A DNA stretch of 64,000 nucleotides from Corylus avellana. Its lineage: Eukaryota > Streptophyta > Magnoliopsida > Fagales > Betulaceae. The stretch spans positions 2,423,001 to 2,487,000 of the forward strand of contig NC_081546.1 of the NCBI RefSeq assembly GCF_901000735.1, in the 5' to 3' direction. Shown in pieces: positions 9,630 to 22,881 of the stretch. How positions within the stretch are numbered: the first letter of the stretch is position 1; each line of letters opens with the position of its first letter. Under the pieces are notes generated by a model, which saw only the letters and a program-made list of their open reading frames with translations, was not told the DNA's origin and did not search any database. The translations under genes and the position numbers were made by a program.

Positions 9630-11205
9630 CCGCACCTTGATCGCCGTCGATGGTTTCTCCTTTGGTAACTGGGCATTTGTTTTTTAGGCCCGCATAGGAG
9701 TAATCTGCACTCGGCAGTGTATAATGTGTATTTGTGATTCCTCTGTTTTCTTTTCTTTATTTATGTAATACACATTTCTGGTAATTGCGGCAATGATTTA
9801 TGGTGCGCAAACCTTTAGCTTTTGAATTTCTTCTTGATTGGCTAAGTGGGTTCACTGAGTTTCACTTTTATCATTGGGTTTATTCAACTACACTGTAGAC
9901 CCGGGAGAATTGCAAGCAGGTATTTTTATAGAAGTTGTAATCCCAGAGCAGAAACCCATTATATTACAGATTACAAGATCCAATAGGTTCCAATTCCCAT
10001 TCCTGGGAAGAAACCAAACGGGAAGTGTACGGACACGTAGATGCTTCGAAAAGGGCGAAAAAGTACGGACACCGCCAGAGAGTGCCCTCCTACGATCTCT
10101 TGCAAGAAAGAAATGAAAACAACCCCACATCATGACCCATGAGTGTTACTATATCCAATATTGTAATTTTGTTCCTTAATGCATTATCCCCCTTTTTAAA
10201 AAAAAAAACAAAAACAAAAACAAAAACAAAAGAAGTCCATAAGGAGTTTTTGGTTTTTTATTTTCAGTTTATTGTGAGTGTATTTGAAAGTGAAATGTAA
10301 TGTTTCATTTTCCATCAACTGAAATTTTAGATACATTATAATTTTAAGAAAGGATTTGGATATTGATGCAATATTAATGCTGCTATATATGTTCTATATA
10401 TTGGTGGGAATTTTGACAGACTGAAAAGTAGATTCGTTCTCAATTACATTTGAAACTTTGTCAAACTGTCTCTTTCTTCGTTGCCCTAAAGGATTGAGAT
10501 TTGAGATACCAGGCAAAATCTAGGAATTGCATGGGTACATACCTTTTTTTTTTTAATTTTTTTTAATTCATTTAAAATGAATGGTCCACATCATGAAAAC
10601 AAGGCAATGCAAATAAAAAAACAAAAAAAGAAAAAGAAACAGTAGGCCACTTCCCAACCACCAATTTCGAAACGGCTAAACCATACATAGCAAAGCCCAT
10701 TTTTTACATAGTCGGTACAATTGGACCGTTTATTTAAAAGAAAAAATATACACATTTTTCTCCTATCATTTTTTTCATACGAGTTTTAAAAACCAGCAAT
10801 TAGATTTATATGATCTCCTTCCCCTCCTCTCAATACTATTTACTTTATTTTTAAAAAAAAACATAACATCAAAATATTTTCACTTTTTTTTTTTTTTTTT
10901 TTTTTAAATCACATTATTTACTTTTCACTACAAAATATATATATTTTTTTCTACTTTTTTTTATGACAAACATTCATACTTTTCCTCACGTCAATAGAGG
11001 ACAGGAGGTGTTAAAGTATATAAAAAATATAAAGGGAAAAAACAAGGAATAAAGATACAAATTAAGGTGGTTTGGTTTATGACCTACATCCACACGTCAA
11101 AGCCTTTATTGACTACATCTTTCTTTCACTTGATAGAAATTGTACAATAAAATGACATATTTATAATTGAATGGGGCCAAGAATTCAATAAATACATAAT
11201 AAATA
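9630..11205. other. Intergenic, no supported gene
   Basis: AT-rich, with poly(T) and poly(A) runs (10195-10215, 10885-10905). Overlapping frames of about 80 codons on both strands near 9874-10133 look like chance reading of a slightly GC-richer patch. Confidence 0.45.
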
Positions 11206-11222
11206 TGTAACCTATAAGAATT

Positions 11223-11325
11223 TTTTTTTTTTTTTTTTTTTTTAACATGTCCGCACAAGAGGGGGGAAGGAGATTCGAACTAGTGACCTCCGCTTTATTA
11301 GGCGTGATCCCAATTGATTGAACTA
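11223..11325 (-). mobile_element. tRNA-derived SINE
   Basis: The element lies in minus orientation: a T-run at the left is the poly(A) tail. On the minus strand it contains AGTTCGAATC, the box B of a tRNA-type promoter, preceded by a tRNA-like head (TTCAATCAATTGGGATCACG). A perfect 16-bp duplication, GTAACCTATAAGAATT, flanks it (11207-11222 and 11326-11341). The second copy is at 43506-43631. Confidence 0.8.
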
Positions 11326-11344
11326 GTAACCTATAAGAATTAAA

Positions 11345-13214
11345 AGAGTTACATAATCAATATGTAACTTATGAGAATTAAGAGAATTAGATAATAAATA
11401 TGTAACATATAAGAATTAGGAGAATAAATAATACATTAATGTAATTCAAAACAACTAGTATACGTCTCAATATTATCAAACACACTCCTAATAGCAAAAT
11501 TTCTTATCAGAAAAAAGGACAAAAAAAAAAAAAAAAAATTCTATAAACAGATACGAGTGGATAGTGGTCCTTCCAATAGTACTCTAGGAATCCAAATCTC
11601 AGCTAAAAGCTCTTTGTGTTTTGTTTTGTGATTTTTTTTTTTTTTTTAATAAAAATAGATGAGATAGTACTAGTGAAACAAGGCTCTTAATTTCTTTGCC
11701 CGTAAAGTCTCTTTCTCCAAGTAGTATCCACCAACCAACTTCCCATGAGTTATGTGGGAATGATTGTGGTCCTTGCGATAGGTCACACATTGTAATTTCT
11801 TCCTTTCTGTAATTTTTCATAGGAAAAAAAAAAAAAAATGAAGCTAAGGGACATCAAAATATACATGCTAAAGATTTCACATGTCTCTGGTTAAAAAGGA
11901 GTAACAAAAGCTGCCAATGCTCCTAATCCAAGAGCCTACCATCGATTAATAATAGTTTCAACCCTTTAATTCCCAAATGAGCACTTTCCAACAATATTAT
12001 GGTGATACTCAAAATCAATTATTGAGTTAATTATTTAACAATAATTAATTCAAGAGTTAGAGTGTCACATCAAACTTAAGTTTTTTATTTTTTTATTTTT
12101 TTAATAATTATAAAAATTAGTTGCATAAATACCACATGTGTGTGATTAGAGAAATGTAAACATAGATTGTATGCAAGTAGCTAGCATATCTCGCCTTTTT
12201 TTTTTTAGCCAAAATAGCAAGTGGAAGAGGTTAATTATTGTTATTCTATCTGAATTGGACTATAGTAATACCTATATGCCGAGACCACGAGCTCCATAGT
12301 AATATTTTTTTAGTGTAAATTGTAATTGGCTTATAATAATTCTATACATAGTGGGTTTAGATCGGAATCTCAGGCAATTTCTCTGCCATTTAATTGGATA
12401 TAAATGTGTTGTTCGAGTAAGGAGCCTACTACCTAGACTCATCATGCAAATGGTTTCCCAGTTGGAGATTGCATGGTGAAAATTGCGAAAGACTCCATCC
12501 CAAAAAAATTATATGTTTTTAACACATATACGTTATTTATATTTGATTATATTTTATAGTAATAAACTATTTCTAAGTAATCATTTTTGTTAAAATGATT
12601 AATAAAAATTAGTTGTATAAATGTCACTCGTGTGTGATTAGAGAAATGCATACGCGAGGTCCTCTTTCATAGACTTGTGCTAATTAAGGATCTCGCCAAA
12701 CCAATTGGTGACTGACGTGTCATTTCAGTTATATGACCTGAGGGAAGGAGTACTATCGCCTGCTTGTGACTTGTGAGCCTTCATGTGATGATGCTGCACC
12801 TTGAATGGTTCATTTTGTTAAGGGCCGGATCTACGGCCTATGTCAGACTCTTGACCTGCCTGACCCAACCATGGGGCCTGTCGGCTCTTCTTCTTCTTCT
12901 TCTTCTTCTTCTTATAGGAGTCCAGGCCTGGACTCCTAGGGAGCCTGTGGCTTTTTATTGCTGGAAGGGTCATTGATTTCTCAGGGGACTGAGATGGGCT
13001 TGGCTGGGCCTTTAGACAATTTCCAGGCCCTCCAATTACTAAAACCATTGAAATTTGTAAGTCTATGATAATCCAACGGGCTTGGCTAAAAAGCTCGCAA
13101 AAAGAAAACGGCAACGGCCATTGTTGTGGAGATAAGAATGTGAATGAAAATGGGCTTTCTAATCCCAAACAGATGTCATTAGTTTATTATATGACCTTTG
13201 GGTTCCCAACCAAG

Positions 13215-13247
<33 letters not shown>

Positions 13248-14540
13248 TTTTTATTTTAAATATGACGTGGCACTCAAAAACTTAGGTACCGCGCCATATG
13301 GTGCTTTGAAATCATAGGTACCACGCCACGTGTAAAGGTGACGTGGCGTTCCGTTAAAAAACCTAATAGAATCTTGATAGAGGTACCAAATGAGTTTATT
13401 TGCTTACCACAGGTATTATTTATGATATTTTTGAAAATTTAAGTGACTATTTGATTTTGGTGCAAACCACTGGAAAGGTATTTAACCCTTAAATAAATTG
13501 GGGGCATTTTTAGAATTTTCCCAAATATAAGACAATTTTGAAAAGTTTAGAAAAAAACAATTGCATGTGCAATGCAAGTGAATTAATTTTCATCAAATTA
13601 GATAAAAATGACTAAAGATAGGTCACGTTCTGAAATGAGTAGTGTGCTGTGTGCCGAATGGTATTTTTGTTTTCTTCCTAAACTCTCTTTCTTCAAAGCA
13701 ATCACTAATCTGAAATGAGAGTGGAGCTTTTCAATAAGCGGCTGGGAGGGGTTTTTTTTTGTCTTTTTAACCAGTTGTTAAAAACTTAAATCATAAAATT
13801 AATTATTTTTCGTAACTACTTAAATAATCATAATAGAGGAGCATAATAAAATGAAATAGAAAGGTTAGCTTAATTGATTACTAAGGGGTGGCCAGCCCTT
13901 CCAATTTTTTTTTTTTTTTTTTTTTTTTAGATTTGATTTTTTAATTAAATTAATTAAAAATTTAATATTTTAAAGTGAGGTGGAAAAAAAAGCTAACGTG
14001 ACAAAATGGTGAGTTTTGAGATTGAATGACCGACGTTAGACATTTTGAAAAAAATGTAACGGAAGAGTTTATGACATCTTTCGGATTGACTCATGGACTA
14101 GAAATTGAAAAAAATAAATAAAAATTCAGTGTTTTATTTTTGTTTTCATGTGTTAACTCGGAGATTTATTAGAAACTTTTCCTAAAATGAAATAGGAGAG
14201 GTTAGCTATTGCTATAAATCTGAATTACTACTTTTTAATGGAAAATTACTTGAAAGTTAGAAGAAAAAAGATGTAACTCAGAAATAATTAGAAAATGATA
14301 TCAGAGAAAAGCATGAAAACATTAGGCATTTTTATTATGGAATAAATCTTTGAGCCCGAAAAATAATTCCCACCGCTTCTTTATATCCTCTCTCTTGTGA
14401 ACGCATGAACCTGATCTCCTCTTTAGGGTAACTTTTGGGATGAGAGAAAATGCCTCTCTTCCTCTTTTCTTCCTCTTTTTACTTTTTTTATTTTTATGAG
14501 AAGATAAAAGCCTACTAGTACTTTATCAAACACAATCTCT
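11345..14540. other. Intergenic between array units, no supported gene
   Basis: AT-rich DNA with a (TTC)n run (about 12888-12914), a (TA)n run (about 13216-13241) and poly(T) at about 13905-13928. A roughly 70-bp segment containing GTGTGATTAGAGAAATG recurs at about 12100-12170 and 12595-12660. The stretch 13260-13490 resembles one arm of a dispersed element (GACGTGGCACTC, ACGCCACGTG). No gene seen. Confidence 0.45.
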
Positions 14541-16264
14541 TTTGTTGCCTCTATTATAATAACAATTATTTTTTTATGTTCAATAACTCTTTCGTCATCG
14601 ATCTATGGTTTGCTCTAAAAAAAAAAAAACCATAAGAAAACAAAAGACTGATCGAAATTGTTATTTTTAAGGATTTGTGAAAATAAAACCTACGAAAATG
14701 ACTAAAACTTCACCCCATAGATCGTTGGTAAAAGCAAATCTAGAGAGAAAATATTCTTATTCAAAAACAACAAAAATACAATAATAACAAAAAAACAACA
14801 AAAACTCGACACATCCTCACGCGTTCCACTCGTGGCCACTGGCCAGCCACGTGCTACTAGAAAGCACTCCGAGAACCATTGACACATGCGCCCTAATCAA
14901 TCTACAGTAGAGGTGGAAAAATGAGGAAGAAGGAGGAAAGGGAGCAAGGGGCAGGGAGTAGAGAGTCGTGACTCACTCTCCCCACTCTGCTATGCTCTTT
15001 CTCTAGGGTTTGACAGTTCCAAGTTAGCATTTATTTGATATTGTGCATGTTCGGAGAAAGTAATTAAGTACGTGTTTTCAAAACATATTTATATTAATAT
15101 GGTATAAAAATTTGAAAATGTAATTTGTATTTTGTTTTGTAAAAAGTATTTTGAGTTATGTTTTTAATTTGATAATCATTTTTGTATTTTGTTTCGAAAA
15201 ACTTTTAATGATGAGGATCAGATCTGAAAATTTGTTTAAATAACTAATTTTTAAAAAGTATTTAAATAAATAAAAAAGTGTTTTATAAAAATGTAAAGGT
15301 CTAAAATATGGGTATATATGTTATAGGCATGTTAAACGTACGCACGTTCTTTTTTCCTTTCCCTGTGCTGCAATTCGTCACCATTAATAAAAGAATTCGC
15401 CAAGAGTAGACGTGATCAAGGCCCACCCTGCAAAGTGCAAAGATCCTCCACTATATATTTGAGGTTTCACATTTGGGTGACTGGGTCATTACCTTCTAAG
15501 AAACGTCCCTTTTAGACCAACCTCCAAGATTGTTTTTGGTTCTTTTTCAATGCATAATCTATATATTGTGCATCTTTCCTGATTCCTATCATATCAAATT
15601 TTTGTACCATATTCCTATATTTTCCAAATGATTCTTAATTAGCGGGGTACTCATTATTCCACGGTCCACCAAATGTCCATCTCGACTGATAGTTTCACAT
15701 TGAGATCGTTATTTCATTCCAAGATAAGTTTTGACCCATGGGTGAAAACATTGACCCATTTCTTACACAAACATTGACCCATTATTGGAAACAGATTCTC
15801 ACCCTCATAAAAAAAAAACAAAAAAAACAAAAAAAAAAACCATAGAATCTCATCTTTGCCCTTGCACTTCCAACCGAGCCAGAATTGGTGAGAATTGTTG
15901 TGCATGAATGCATTTATAAAAGTTGTGTTTCACATTGAGAAAATATAAAATAATTTTTTTTAAAAAAATAGTTAATATATCTAAGTAGACCTAAGCCAGG
16001 TTTAGAAATTGTGTGATAATATATGTATGTATATTAACTTACCCTTGTTTGACTCCAGATAAAAAAATAAAAATAAAGGGAGTCTCCTTATTCTAATGTA
16101 TGCACAAGGTTAATGGTACGAGTCTAAAGACCATGAGTAATGTTATAAGGATGACTAAATTTTTTTTAGTAATTACCTTTTATCCCTATGAATTACAACA
16201 CCTTGACACTTTCCCTCCATGAACTACTAACTATGATACCTAACCTATCAAACTATAATCTTAT

Positions 16265-16545
16265 GACAAAAAGCTTCCTTTCGTCAGTCAAAGGGATTAA
16301 AATTGACGGTTAACGGTTATGTACAAGTCATGTGCCATTTTAAATTTTTTTATTTCACTTTTGCCCTCACTTCAAACAAATAAAGTTAATATGTTTAGGA
16401 GGGTATAAGCGTCATTTTCTTGGTTTGAAGTGAGAGTAAAAGTGGAAGAAAAAAAAATTAAAATGGCACATAACTTGCACATAATCGTTGACCATCAATT
16501 TTAACTCATTTGACTAACGGAAGGTACATTTTTGCCTTAAGATGA
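16265..16545. mobile_element. Foldback element inside copy-B-specific block
   Basis: Inverted arms of about 110 bp, for example GTGCCATTTTAAATTTTTTT near 16340 and its near-complement near 16455, surround a centre near 16400. It lies in DNA absent from the duplicate copy, so it entered, or was retained, after the duplication. Confidence 0.5.
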
Positions 16546-17281
16546 TAGACAAAAGATCAAAGAATGGAGAAAAGAAAAGAAACTTGGTTCCAAAAAGACA
16601 AAGAATCTAGAATACAAATATTTTATGAAGTGGCCGGGTACTGAAAACTGATGCCCCATATAGTGTTAAAATTATAATAGAGACTCGAGTGACCACATTG
16701 ATTACAAGCACTAATTAATTTATATAATATGTAACTTTTAACCCACACATGAATAATTCAAATTTAGATATTCTGATACAATTATTTTGCTCTCTTGGAG
16801 TGGAATAATTTATTTAATAACTTCACCAGGAGATCAATTGCTTCCCTCAGAAAAGTTACAGCCCAAAAGGGTAGGGGAACTCCACACGGAAACTTGGTGG
16901 ACAAAGACAAAGCAAGGATTTTCAACGCAAAAATTACAAAGCGATTCGTTCATAATCATGGTCTTTCATATATGGCCCATCAAATGCATGACCAGAGAAA
17001 AACGATCCATCAAACCCTTGAAATCTTTGATTAGTGATATTGTCTAGTACTGATCAATATAGTTTGGAATATTTCAACGTGTGTCACCTGCTCTGCTGCA
17101 GGGAAGTCTTTCCCACCTCTTTCTTTCGTCCCCTTCAAGAGCGTACATTGTATTATGTATATATATATATGTACACATTCCCTATCACTGAAACGTAAAA
17201 GCATTACACATTTAGAGAGCTGTGTAGGTCTCTTTAGAGAAGAAGAAGAGGAGGGGTGGTGAGCACTGAGCAGCCATTGTG

Positions 17282-17512
17282 ATGGAGCCGAACCAAGTGG
17301 GTGTTGCCAACACAAGCCCGGAGAAGGCGCTGAAGGAAACACGCTTCAAACAAAAGCATGGAGGTTTAATTCCGCCAAAGAGGAAGTCTGTGAAGAGATT
17401 AATTTTCGACAGCATTGTCGAAAATATTTCCTCCGTTTTCTGTTTCCGAGGTACCTCCTCTTCCTCCGCAGCACCCCAGCTGGCCCATTCTGACAAAGCT
17501 CTCGAGAAATAA
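17282..17512 (+). CDS. Small basic Ser-tailed protein, array member 5 (GGLIPPKRK subtype)
   Basis: A 76-residue intronless protein of unknown function, the closest relative of the 3248 copy. It has PEKALK at 13-18, a core FKQKHGGLIPPKRKSVKR at 22-39, LIFDSIVENI at 40-49, FCFR at 53-56 and a tail with SSSSAAPQLAHSDKALEK. The start is ATG 17282; the upstream in-frame GTG is ignored. All differences from the sister copy are substitutions with none in the GGLIPPKRK stretch, consistent with constraint since a recent duplication. The same leader sequence and 3' flank accompany it. Confidence 0.75.
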   Translation: MEPNQVGVANTSPEKALKETRFKQKHGGLIPPKRKSVKRLIFDSIVENISSVFCFRGTSSSSAAPQLAHSDKALEK

Positions 17513-17639
17513 TAGTACACTCATCCTCTGCGTTGTTAATGTTGTTACCGTTATTCCTGTACGTTGTACGTTGTCAATTCTTGTCGATGTTATGATATAC
17601 TATGTATTTGTGTTGCAGAACGAACAATTTCAAGGTCTT

Positions 17640-20250
17640 TCTTAATTAATTAGCCTCTTCTTCGCACTCTTTTGTTATACTAGAGATCAGGTAGTGTCTG
17701 TTGACGATAATGTTTTGATGTAAGTTGTAATTGGCTTGTAATAATTTGGAATGTACTTCCCGACATGTCCGATTTTATTTTAAGCAGCTTATATGTTGAA
17801 TATGTAGTTGTTATATATTTGGCTCTTTGAAGGTTTTTTTTTTTTTTTTCAAATAAAAAGAAGAGCTTGCAAATTATGTCGATCTGCATGTTGGCCCTTA
17901 TTTATTTATGTTGGCCCACATGAGAAAATGAAATGGCCAAAGATTTCCACATCAACCAATACTTTTGGGAGAATCGGATATATATTCACATTTAATTTTG
18001 TTTCTTGTTGGCCAATAATTGATTCAATTTTCGTTTTGGTCGGAATATTTGATAGTGCATAAATCTAAAACAAAAAATTAAATGCTTTAAACTAGTCTAG
18101 ATTGGACTATTATAACAAGAAAGAGAGGACACAGAAGAATTTTGTGCCTTAAACTAGTCTAGATTGGACTATTATAACGATTACTTAATTTTGACTGTTT
18201 GATTAAATTGAATTTAATCTTATAATTGTCTTTATTACCAGTCATGTAAATGTAACCGGGTGTGACCCTACTAGAGCACACACACCAAAGTATCGATTGC
18301 TTTAAAGCAGTAGTTTGGTGTGAGTTGAACATTATAAATGCCTAGCTACTATGATTTCTTTTTTTTCCATTTTTTTTTTAATGTGGAACTCTCTTCTTCT
18401 AAGTTTCTTCAAATACCCTTCATTTTAAAACATATATAAATAATTATACTAATTTTGAAAACTTTTTTAACAATTCCATATTATTTTTAGTGTGCTCAAA
18501 TTTATTTATTTAATAAAAAGTACTTATGAGCACTACCACATTGCCCGACTGAAATAAAAGTAGAATAAGAATTTAGGATGCAGCATTCTTCATTCAAAAT
18601 ATCATGGTAGACAAGCTTTGAATCAACTATTCTATTTGACGAGCCGTACATATATCTACGCGTGTTTTCGTCCCTACCTGGGCTATACACGTACGGGATT
18701 ATACGCCCGAGCCAACCCAAGCAAAAGACAATTAGCCCAGTCCCTTCCTGAAAGGTTCCTGAATGTTTGAAAGCTGCTCACAAGCCAAAAATGTCATGTC
18801 CCCCAAATTCGCAGCGGACGGTGTCTCAATTATTGGAGTTTGAACTGGGAAGGGATTCTAGGAAGAGTGGATGGATAAAAGGTTTTAAGAATCAACCTTG
18901 GAGAACAAAATCCCAACATAATGATGACTTACATCATTCCTGCAATATTTTGTCCAAGAAAATTCGGCTGTCTCCTGCGATCTGTAGAATCTCATGTGGA
19001 TCTCTTAGATGGTGATACCCTATCCAGGAAGATCTTGACTTTCCAGCTGGAACGCTTCAAAAGCTGAGCGTTGATGGGCACGCTCACTGGTGCGGGACCT
19101 CTAAATGGTCAGTCAATACATGCCATTTTATTCCAACTTCAAGAAATTGATGTTTGCTAACCAATAAGGTTAGGCGACGTGGCAGCAGAGATGAAATCTA
19201 GGCAAAATTCTCCTACTTTTAAATTCCTTTCACTCGTTGATCCATTTCTGATCATCATACTACCTTCGATCAACTACATCACATGTTATGCAGAGTGTCC
19301 TGCTTGTTTAGACACAAAATAATTGCCTCCGATTAGAGAGCAATAACAAGAACAATATATATTGTTATATTTGGCTCAGAAAAAGTGTGTTATTATTTTG
19401 GTTGTCCCTAACAGGACACACCAGTCCATGTATCTCTTAATCTTATGATCGATGTTGCATGTCTCTGTTTTGTCCTGTTAATTAGATAGCTAGTAATCTA
19501 CTTGTCTGTTTGTCTTATTAGATTAACTTATTAAGTGCAATTAATCTAGTCATTATAAGTACTTTGCAGAACTTTATAACCTATTGAAAAATGAGTAGTT
19601 TTCTTTGTCCCATTTCTATTTTGGTCTACTTTATATATCTTATTAAATTCTGTTAAATCTTTGCAGTAATAATTAATGGGCAGAACTATGGGAGTAATTT
19701 TCTTTCATGCGCATTGACCTGAAAACTAGTCTACTTTCATTCAAGTAATATCTTATAAATCAAATTAAGCTTCTATAAGATTTGTCTGTAAGTAAAAGAC
19801 AAGCTGCTTAGCTAAGCCAGTGTTCCATTTTCCTATCATAATAGTAAAAGCATTATGAGTAACCTGTGCAGAAACCTTGGAAACATTTGGAAGTAAATAA
19901 GTCAAGCTGCGAATATTGTGTGCAGATTTCCCACTAAAACTTGCCCCCCTTGTCCTTGGAGTTGGCTATGCATGCCTGCATCAGATGGGAATATGCCATG
20001 CAAATAGATCTGAGAAAGCGTAAAAGATCTCATCTGGACCCCTAGGAACGTAATCCACATTCAATTCCTGATATTGTCTGCTCCAAAGCAACGAATTGAA
20101 TATCTATGCGTATCATTGTATCACTCCCCTTTCCTTAATTCCATTGGCTACTTCCTAACATTTATCTTCTAAGAACTTAAAAAGTTCCATGTTCTAACAG
20201 CTGGAACACAAAAGGATCGCACTTGAGAGCTAGAGAAATCGATAGGGGTA
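17640..20250. other. Intergenic, no supported gene
   Basis: It contains a 30-bp direct repeat, TTAAACTAGTCTAGATTGGA and following bases, at about 18087-18116 and 18149-18178. About 18770-19090 is GC-richer and may be decayed coding DNA, but no frame gives a convincing family match. The rest is AT-rich. Confidence 0.4.
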
Positions 20251-20328
20251 AGATTTGATTGGCTTATAACTACTTTTATAGAACTCTTTCTTTGACAAAG
20301 AAGAAGGGTACGTGGAGAACAGCCAGAG

Positions 20329-20625
20329 ATGGCAGAGGGGGTGAAATCAAGCGATCAGGAAGCAATCTGCAGAGCAAACACGAAGCCGCTGTTCAAACCA
20401 AAAAATGGAAGTGTAATTCCAGCGAAGAGGAGGTTGGTGAAAACAATGATGTTTGATTACATTGTTCAATCTATTGCCTGTCTTCTCTGTTCTCGTGGTT
20501 CCTCTTCTTCAGGAGCCCCCAAGGCCTTATCCAAAAATTCTAGCGGCTGCTCAGAGATGTTTCCACCACCCAATTCATCAAATGGCAGGAAGAAGAAGAA
20601 TAACATATTCCCATATACATCATAG
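20329..20625 (+). CDS. Small basic Ser-tailed protein, array member 6 (GSVIPAKRR subtype)
   Basis: A 98-residue intronless protein of unknown function. The N-terminus (MAEGVKSSDQEAICRANTKP) differs from the 9325 copy. The core LFKPKNGSVIPAKRRLVK is strongly conserved, followed by TMMFDYIVQSIACLLCSR, a Ser-rich stretch, a PPPNSS motif like the PPLDSS of the 6423 copy, and a lysine-rich end (GRKKKNN). There is no signal peptide; LVKTMMFDYIVQSIACLLC is moderately hydrophobic but short for a membrane helix. A TATA-like CTTTTATAG lies near 20273-20281 and GATTGGCTTATAAC near 20257-20270. Confidence 0.75.
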   Translation: MAEGVKSSDQEAICRANTKPLFKPKNGSVIPAKRRLVKTMMFDYIVQSIACLLCSRGSSSSGAPKALSKNSSGCSEMFPPPNSSNGRKKKNNIFPYTS

Positions 20626-20639
20626 CGCGCATGGAAATG

Positions 20640-22860
20640 CATTTCCACAATTTGTCCTTAACTCCACCACACCGTTTGCAATTAGTAATATCGGGGCTCT
20701 TGTAATTATTAGTTTTTTGATTGACTTAATAATTAGTACGTACTTGTCCTCTTCTGTCTCTGATCGTCTTTTTCCATCGTCTTTTCTTTTTGGTGGCAGA
20801 TGCAGCCATTACTTGTCATTATGCATAGCCTTTCTGTAGTTTAAGGTGTTGTATATATTTTGCATTTTAATCATATGCAGTGTACTTCCTAACTTCTCTA
20901 TGTTGGATTTTTTTTTTCCTTTTTTATTTTTGTTTTCATGCCAGAAATTATATTTTTAACTTACAACCATTTTATAATACTGAAGTGGTAGTCCCAAACA
21001 ATATTAATTTTTGTTAAAAAAAAAAAAAATCAAAACTTGATTGAAATTGCTACATCAACATTATAAAAGTATTCACAATGGAATGACACCAAGCAATATT
21101 CTCATATCTATTTACAAATGGTGTAAATTAAATATACAAGCATTTAATTTTAAGTTTTTAACTAGCCCAACTACTGTTCTTAGAGAAGAGTGGCAGAAAG
21201 CTAATATATGACTGTACGTAAAGGCAACTTTAGGTATCAAAAAGATCAATGAACATAAAGAATCCTCCCCCCTCTTTCTGGTTCAGCCAATCTTGATCTG
21301 ATTGGTTCATACTCATTGAAATTCATGATCGTTGTTTTAGCAGCAAATTATTAATTTTCTTTGTTTATTTAATTGACCATCTTCCACGATTACCAAAAAT
21401 AAAAAAAGTAAAAGCTATATTTTCATAGCTTGGAAGTAGTTTAAAGACGAAATAATTAATAAATTTAAAGCTCTAGTTATTCCAGTGGGGTACCTGTTGA
21501 TCCTTAACGGATCCCCAGGTGCACTTGTTCATGTACCTAGAGATATGAGATGCACAATAAAGTCTTCGTATGCCATGTGTCACTCTCTAATTCATTTGCT
21601 GACACTACTGTTATCGGATGCTTTGCCATCAAGTTTACCTTGGTGTTTTTTTTTTTTTTTTTTACTGAGCGTTTCAGTTGGCTGAGTTGTGTGGTGTTAA
21701 TTAGAAGAGCTTAATGAGTTTGTTTGGATGACGCTTAAATTACGTCTAATAACATATCCTAAACTATTTCATTACATTACGGACTTGATATTGAAGTTGA
21801 TTAGATTTTCCATTCCAGCAAGAAAAGGAAAGATAGATAGGGTAACGTACACCAAACACTATGCAAAATATGGATATGTGCTGTGACACCCTTTCTCCCA
21901 TCATACTCGCAACTTATGCAAAATATTCTGGGTCTTGTTGATGAAAGGAACATTTAGAGTGACTATATATATATATATATATATATATAAAAGGAGCATC
22001 ACTTATAAAATAAGAAAGAGGTTGTAAGAATTGGAGGCAACATTAAAATTAATAAAATTTTCACTTAAAAAGAGAAAAGCAAGTAAAAGTACTAGATCAA
22101 AAGGGTAAGAGAGTCGTATGGGCATGGTAATGCATAAGGTATATTTATATGAGAGAGTGTCTCTAGCAAGGATAATACTAGACATTTCAACATTTTTTCT
22201 TAAATTCTTTTTTCTCAAGTGATCTGGTCCATTCAATAAATAAATAAATTTATATATTTTTTTTTCTTAAATAAATGTGGGGTTCAGATTATTTAGAAAA
22301 TAAAATTTAAGAAAAAGTGTTATAATGCTTAGCAGCCCTTCTCTAGCAATATTATAGCCTTAGTGTGTGTGCACTTCTCTTAAGATTATTTGGGCTTTTT
22401 TAGTAGTGGGCCGTAGAGGCTCAATGGTATGTAGTATGGTTTTCTAGTAGCTTTTCAATTATTTGAATGACTTTGGTTAGTAGTCATTCAAAGAAATTTG
22501 TCTTGTGTGCCTATTGGTATCTTGGCCTTTGTCGACCTTTCTTCTCTTCTATTTTCACTGTTTTTTACTTTAAAAAAAAGTTAAACCATTAATAAACAAC
22601 TTTTTCCTCAAAAAAAACTCTCAACTAATTTTAGTTCGGTTTCAAGGAATACCACATGGTAAGGACGTGAGGATGCACTCATCGTAGCTTCTCGTCGAAT
22701 TAAGTGACGGGAGTACTATTGATGCATCTGTTGCGGGGTCTGTATGTCTCTAATTGATTGTCCTTCGCCGCCCTTAAAATCATTGTCCTTTACTTTCATT
22801 TCATCCCTCCAATTGTTTCTCTCTGCTTTTGCATCTCCACTTTGATATTGTTCTGCTGCG
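20640..22860. other. Intergenic, no gene seen
   Basis: AT-rich, with an (AT)n run at about 21964-21989 and poly(T) at about 21646-21663. Short frames only. Confidence 0.5.
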
Positions 22861-22881
22861 TCTGTAGTGAAAGCATTGACG

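Larger units (their letters stand above)
14543..17625. repeat. Segmental duplication, copy B
   Basis: Direct-orientation match to 1-3570. It lacks the LINE tail and solo LTR of copy A, so it keeps the empty sites for both (near 15070 and 16950). It carries its own block of about 950 bp at about 15741-16680. The array member at 17282 lies at its right end in the same relative position as 3248. Confidence 0.85.

Noticed and set aside
9874..10133. Overlapping frames of about 80 codons on both strands
   Set aside because: They mirror each other over one GC-richer patch and show no family features; at best a decayed gene.
18767..19090. Possible NBS-LRR C-terminal fragment
   Set aside because: A short string (LDGDTLSRKILTFQLERF) is only vaguely reminiscent of such proteins, and no other motif supports it.
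20453..20839. 128-codon plus-strand frame overlapping the 20329 gene
   Set aside because: It is a shifted reading of the array member and its 3' flank. The 98-codon frame carries the conserved family core.
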